Source: an uncultured Planctomycetaceae bacterium (GTDB lineage: Bacteria; Planctomycetota; Planctomycetia; Planctomycetales; Planctomycetaceae). Taken from it: a stretch of DNA of 6,967 nucleotides. Below the pieces are notes generated by a model. It saw only the letters and a list, made by a program, of their open reading frames with translations, made no database searches and was not told the DNA's origin. Below, in pieces: positions 4,108 through 6,967 of the stretch. The translations under genes were made by a program, and so were the position numbers. Positions within the stretch are counted from its first letter, which is position 1. The number at the start of each line of letters is the position of its first letter. The stretch is taken from contig CAIXQV010000293.1 in the NCBI GenBank assembly GCA_903921605.1, forward strand, positions 1-6,967. Direction: 5' to 3'.

Positions 4108-6094
4108 GATACGCTCCTTCCGGCAAATCGACGAACTCCCGAAACCCGACTGGAGCCGCCCAGAACATAGGCTTCCCTCGCGCCAAGTCCATCTGATCGA
4201 CCACCAGTCGATAGTTCTCTCTGGTTCGAGTGATGGCAACATACTTCAGGAAAAGGTCTTCGTAGAAGTCCACAGCAGCCCCGCTGGCTTTCTCGGTGCT
4301 GGCCGAAAGCACAAAGACATTGCGAGCGCCGAGTCCTTTCGCTGAGTGACAGGATCCCAGTCGAATCCCCGGATCTCTGACGCAGTCGATTCCGAACCTT
4401 TCAATCGCCTGGTCCAGCAGCAGCACCTTGTCGACTCTCCATCGCTCTGATCGAATGAAGTCTGCAAACTCAGGAGTCGCGCCCCACTCCTCGAGTTCAT
4501 CCAGCGTTCGCTTCAATTCCTGACTGCATTCGGTTTTCTTCCACTTCGCTTTGGCCCCGCGAACAAATAACTCCTTCCCATCCATCTTCTGCGGGAACTC
4601 TTCCGTGACTCTCCTCCAGTCCTGTTCACTGATCCGCAGTCCGTCCCTGAGATCTCGCAGCACCAGGACGAAGGCAATCTGCACCGGCGATTCCCAGCGA
4701 GACTTCTGCTTCTCCTGAATCGATTTCCACGGAATCCCCGCAGAGTCCAGAAACTGCATAACCTTCCCAAGGTTAAACCAAGTCCGGCTCAGGACCATCG
4801 TGTCTGAATTCACCAGTAGCGGCAGTAATCTTACCAATTCCTTCCATTCCACCAAACCAGTGGTTCCTTCTCCAGTCTCGCTAACCGGCTCCCTCGACTC
4901 ATATTGCGGATCTCTCCTCAGAATATCTTCGCCCCACTCAATCACCGGCTCAGGATTCCTCCAAGACCTGTTCAGAACTACACGTTTACCATCTTCCTTG
5001 GCCTGAATCTCCCTCGCCCTCATTATCTGCCACTCAGAGCCACTGAATCCGTAGACGGACTGATATACGTCCCCGAGCAACCAAAGCTCTCCAGCGGCCT
5101 CTGCTAGCCTCTGACAGCAGCGATCCAAGATACTCGAGCAATCCTGAAACTCGTCGATGATCCAGAGGTCGATTTCAGCAGGAACAGATCCCTCCGGGTA
5201 CGTCTCCTGAAAATCCAGTTCCTCATCGACTCGAATACCTGCATACTTGAACAGTAGGTCACAAAAGTCCAGCTTCCCCCAGACCCGCTTCTGAGTTTCG
5301 TATTTTGTCACTATCTCACGGAAAGCCCCCATCTTATCGCAATCTGGCCTGATTTCACCGTTTTTGCGCTCACCTGCAGACCCCTCGGCGGGTCGCCGCC
5401 ACCCAGTGCCTGAACGTAATTTATCCTGCATATAGGGCCATTTTTTATCACATGTTATACCTTGCTCACCCGGAAATTCAATTTCGCGTATAGGAGCATG
5501 TAGTGATGATTCTGAATTAAAAATGCTCCCTATAGATAGAATATTATTCGGAGCTTCAGAAAACCCTGTGTTTTCATTGAAAAAAGTGCGTGCGCCCACC
5601 CCAAAATGCGGGCGCACGGAGGCCGTGCTTGGGTGATCAGGGTGATCGCTGGTTTTGTACACCACTACGGTGTCGTTGATCTCTCTTAACCGAGTCAGTC
5701 GCGCTCTTTGGAGATCCCACCACGATAAAGCTTCATCAATCTTAGCTGACAGAGTTCCAGTCTCACCACCTCGTGGGGCACCGAGAACTTCCGTCATGAA
5801 TCGTTTACCTTCAGCCGATTCGTGATCCAAGATACATTTCGGATCCAGTCCCAGCAAGCGTAGAACCGAAGAATGTATGGTTCTGAAGAAACCTTCCTTC
5901 TGCAAACGATCACAATCGACGCCAGTGAGCTTCGACGCACGCTGTGCAGCTTCGAGGCACGCTGAGCGACTGAAGCTACTGTATCCGACCTGATGCCACT
6001 TCAGACCGGCTCGTAGGCGATCCTCGAGCAGGCCCATCGCCATTTCAGTTTTCCCGCTTCCTGCGATTCCTACTACGACAGTCGTTTCAGGCAT
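3878..6094 (-). CDS. UvrD/Rep-type superfamily 1 DNA helicase with internal insert, 738 aa
   Basis: An ATP-driven DNA helicase of the UvrD/Rep/PcrA class. Motifs occur in order: Walker A GIAGSGKT (9-16), Ia-like SSFSRSACLEAA (39-50), Ib-like FRTIHSSVLRLLG (70-82), Walker B LWIIDEFQD (310-318), motif III GDVYQSVYGFSGS (341-353), motif IV-like VVLNRSWRNPEPV (372-384), motif V SCHSAKGLGARNVFVLS (581-597), and motif VI YVAITRTRE (618-626). The N-terminal Q motif seen in classic UvrD is absent. I chose ATG at 6094 (MPETTVVV) because GAGGAG lies seven to eight bases before it and the Walker motif starts at residue 9; the start is four bases after the upstream stop. Residues about 141-248 form an unusual insert (5674-5351). 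Residues 663-738, rich in Gly, Glu, Arg and Asp, overlap the nuclease gene in another frame and look like overprinted tail. It likely acts in phage replication or recombination. Confidence 0.93.
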   Translation of the reverse strand: MPETTVVVGIAGSGKTEMAMGLLEDRLRAGLKWHQVGYSSFSRSACLEAAQRASKLTGVDCDRLQKEGFFRTIHSSVLRLLGLDPKCILDHESAEGKRFMTEVLGAPRGGETGTLSAKIDEALSWWDLQRARLTRLREINDTVVVYKTSDHPDHPSTASVRPHFGVGARTFFNENTGFSEAPNNILSIGSIFNSESSLHAPIREIEFPGEQGITCDKKWPYMQDKLRSGTGWRRPAEGSAGERKNGEIRPDCDKMGAFREIVTKYETQKRVWGKLDFCDLLFKYAGIRVDEELDFQETYPEGSVPAEIDLWIIDEFQDCSSILDRCCQRLAEAAGELWLLGDVYQSVYGFSGSEWQIMRAREIQAKEDGKRVVLNRSWRNPEPVIEWGEDILRRDPQYESREPVSETGEGTTGLVEWKELVRLLPLLVNSDTMVLSRTWFNLGKVMQFLDSAGIPWKSIQEKQKSRWESPVQIAFVLVLRDLRDGLRISEQDWRRVTEEFPQKMDGKELFVRGAKAKWKKTECSQELKRTLDELEEWGATPEFADFIRSERWRVDKVLLLDQAIERFGIDCVRDPGIRLGSCHSAKGLGARNVFVLSASTEKASGAAVDFYEDLFLKYVAITRTRENYRLVVDQMDLARGKPMFWAAPVGFREFVDLPEGAYRDRERHSDEDFEMGGETAGSMDCEVPRRDLRSEGSTGSVALGEGEVPRDRGEETGRKADGTAVEGAGEDSFDWISI
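4114..4119 (-). promoter_or_regulatory. Ribosome binding site that fixes a GTG start for the VRR-NUC gene
   Basis: On the minus strand AAGGAG at 4119-4114 is followed by the six-base spacer CGTATC and GTG at 4107-4105. This near-ideal Shine-Dalgarno lies within the helicase coding sequence and supports independent initiation of the nuclease rather than read-through from the longer frame starting at 4242. Confidence 0.82.
5489..5534 (-). repeat. Imperfect inverted repeat inside the helicase insert
   Basis: TATAGGAGCAT at 5489-5499 is the reverse complement of ATGCTCC(C)TATA at 5523-5534 apart from one extra C. This gives an 11-bp stem with a one-base bulge around a 23-base AT-rich loop. Eleven matched bases within a coding region is more than expected by chance and marks this segment as structured. 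Confidence 0.65.
5580..5618 (-). terminator. Terminator-shaped hairpin inside the helicase coding region
   Basis: CGTGCGCCC (5589-5597 complement side) and its inverse at 5610-5618 make a 9-bp GC-rich stem with a 12-base loop. On the minus strand the stem is followed by CAC and then six T residues (complement of A at 5580-5585). This is nearly an intrinsic terminator, yet it lies about 475 bases into the helicase gene in the sense direction. Translating ribosomes would normally prevent it from acting; it could cause premature termination when translation is poor. Function is inference. Confidence 0.5.
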
Positions 6095-6098
6095 CGAA

Positions 6099-6911
6099 TC
6101 ACTCCTCATCGATAAAGCAGGCGCATCCCCCGAACTCATACGGATCCGCTGTAATTTCTCCGCTGGCAAGACCATCACGAAACTCAGAGAGTTTCATGTA
6201 AGTCACAACTCCGTTGATGTTCTTCCGGAGGAACGGTCGCGCAGTTTCACCAATTTCACGGTAGGCAATTTCTTCCTGTTCGACGTGCCACTGGTAGCGT
6301 TCAGGGAAGTGCTTTAGTAGCGTTGCGAATTGAGTCTGTCCACTGCGAACACAGAATCCTCCGCAGTTATTATGAGGAAAACCGTAGGAATAAAGTCTCG
6401 GCAATTTAATACCATACTTTTCGATGATTTCCGTCCTTGAGCAGTGAGAATGCATTCCGAAGCGATCCAGCAGGGAATCGACGATCACTGGCGCCCACGA
6501 TTTTTTCGCTCGTTCGATGCGTTCCTGTTCATCGCGTCCCATGCCGAGGATCAGGGTCGCTGGTTTGCCTTTGTCGGTGTAGTTTTCTTTGATCCACTCG
6601 CGAACGACATCGGTTTTCAGTTTTTGGCTGCAGTGCGCTGTTCTGGTGTTACCGATGTATTTGACTTTTCTGAAGACATCCCAAGGAGTCATTCCGCAGG
6701 ACAGTTTCACAATTGTCTGGCCGATGACTGCAGCAACATCATCCATGAATCTGTGAAGGTCTTCATCTTCGATCATTGTGTCGGCGAAGACGCATTCGAA
6801 CTCCAGTCCATGCTCGAATGCAGTTAGTGCAGTGGCTGCTGATCCGACGCCGCCGCTGAAAGAGACGATGAGATTTTCCTTCCATTGGTCATCAAACGTC
6901 AGTTGAACCAT
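6099..6911 (-). CDS. PAPS-reductase-like PP-loop (adenine nucleotide alpha hydrolase) protein, 270 aa
   Basis: The PP-loop SFSGGVGS (17-24) binds ATP or an adenylated nucleotide in the PAPS reductase/ATP-pyrophosphatase superfamily. Further family marks are FADTMIEDEDLHRFM (42-56), NTRTAHCSQKLKTD (88-101) with C94, GMGRDEQERI (123-132), LPRLYSYGFPHNNCGGFCVRSGQ (170-192) with C183 and C187, and a C-terminal GGCACF (261-266). The Cys residues could ligand an Fe-S cluster (inference). Such genes are frequent in phages and are often annotated as phosphoadenosine phosphosulfate reductase, though sulfate assimilation is unproven there; DndC of DNA phosphorothioation is a relative. I chose ATG at 6911 because GGAGG lies five bases upstream; three ATGs at 6929-6921 have no ribosome site. 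The stop is four bases before the helicase ATG, so both are likely co-translated. Confidence 0.9.
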   Translation of the reverse strand: MVQLTFDDQWKENLIVSFSGGVGSAATALTAFEHGLEFECVFADTMIEDEDLHRFMDDVAAVIGQTIVKLSCGMTPWDVFRKVKYIGNTRTAHCSQKLKTDVVREWIKENYTDKGKPATLILGMGRDEQERIERAKKSWAPVIVDSLLDRFGMHSHCSRTEIIEKYGIKLPRLYSYGFPHNNCGGFCVRSGQTQFATLLKHFPERYQWHVEQEEIAYREIGETARPFLRKNINGVVTYMKLSEFRDGLASGEITADPYEFGGCACFIDEE

Positions 6912-6925
6912 CTTTTCCTCCATCA

Positions 6926-6967
6926 TCATCGCCGCACAGCGACCAGATCGCCGAGAACGGCAGGCAA
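6926..6967 (-). CDS. Possible 3' end of an upstream gene (13 codons visible)
   Basis: From the right window edge one minus-strand frame reads LPAVLGDLVAVRR and stops with TGA at 6928-6926, fifteen bases before the start chosen for the PP-loop gene. That spacing would leave the PP-loop ribosome site just after the stop, as in other junctions here. A second frame (ending at a TGA further in) and the PP-loop frame itself are also open at the edge, so this is only a plausible choice. Confidence 0.22.
   Translation of the reverse strand: MPAVLGDLVAVRR

Larger units (their letters stand above)
5351..5674 (-). other. In-frame insert of about 108 codons in the helicase gene, hairpin-rich
   Basis: Between helicase segments WWDLQRARLTRLREI (125-139) and MGAFREIVTKYETQKR (255-270) lies sequence that does not look like helicase. 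It starts with DTVVVYKTSDHPDHP and includes NNILSIGSIFNSES and GTGWRRPAEGSAGER. In relatives as I recall them these flanks sit close together. The middle (about 5420-5580) is far more AT-rich than the rest of the gene and uses codons such as ATA, TTA and AAT that are uncommon nearby. Three hairpins are visible: 5589-5618; 5489-5499 with 5523-5534 (11 bp with one bulge); and overlapping GC-rich stems near 5384-5403. The reading frame is kept throughout. Boundaries are approximate. An inserted palindromic element resembling in concept the Rickettsia palindromic elements is one reading; a fast-evolving natural domain is another. Confidence 0.5.

Noticed and set aside
4108..4242. 45-residue N-terminal extension of the VRR-NUC frame
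   Set aside because: The extension overlaps helicase coding, has no relation to VRR-NUC proteins, and a strong ribosome site supports GTG at 4107.
5351..5674. Intein or self-splicing intron in the helicase
   Set aside because: No intein start Cys/Ser block or terminal His-Asn, and the insert is too short. An intron would not be expected to keep the frame open and a multiple of three in length.
6099..6911. Complete Dnd/phosphorothioation or other defence system
   Set aside because: Only the PP-loop family member is present; no DndA, DndD, DndE or restriction partners are visible in the window.
1..6967. tRNA or other structured RNA genes
   Set aside because: I looked for clover-leaf T-arm signatures and CCA ends in the gene-free stretches and saw none; this is by eye and not exhaustive.

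Overview
The window looks like part of a double-stranded DNA tailed phage genome or a prophage. Every gene I can support lies on the minus strand. The genes are short and tightly packed, with TGATG or few-base junctions and clear AGGA/GGAGG ribosome binding sites. Recognisable families are typical phage early/replication genes: a PAPS-reductase-like PP-loop protein, a UvrD-type superfamily 1 helicase, a VRR-NUC nuclease, an AP2-domain protein, a YGRDYKS-type small protein, and a Cys-cluster phage protein of unknown function. Base composition is moderate (about half GC). The host cannot be read from the sequence; an environmental bacterium, perhaps a planctomycete, is only a guess from the family mix and GC-rich tandem repeats.

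Layout, in the direction of transcription (right to left). Module A (6911 to 3082) is one tightly coupled run of five genes: PP-loop/PAPS-reductase-like protein, UvrD-like helicase, VRR-NUC nuclease, double-AP2 protein, and a 113-aa helical protein. It ends at a hairpin at 3055-3082. The helicase carries a stretch of about 108 residues that falls between expected conserved blocks, is AT-rich in part, and contains several strong hairpins, one with terminator form. Its last 76 codons are read in a different frame from the start of the nuclease gene (230 bases of double coding).

Module B (about 3054 to 2393) has no convincing gene. It holds four 26-bp tandem repeats, an AT-rich block with two perfect palindromes, six 17-bp tandem repeats, and scattered TGTCCGGA/TCCGGACA octamers. 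This resembles an iteron-type replication origin but could also be expanded non-coding repeats.

Module C (2392 to 527) begins with a candidate promoter and runs through four genes: 73 aa, 70 aa (YGRDYKS type), 128 aa, and a 260-aa Cys-cluster protein. It ends at a textbook intrinsic terminator. Module D (479 to 1) starts with a promoter carrying the same 13-base motif as module C, at the same distance from the start codon. It encodes a 62-aa protein and perhaps a 22-aa peptide, then runs straight into 17 perfect copies of an 8-bp repeat that continues to the window edge.

Together module A suggests nucleic-acid processing (helicase plus nuclease, possibly with sulfur or adenylation chemistry). 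Modules C and D look like separately promoted early/accessory small-gene operons. All assignments rest on reading motifs by eye; no database search was run.
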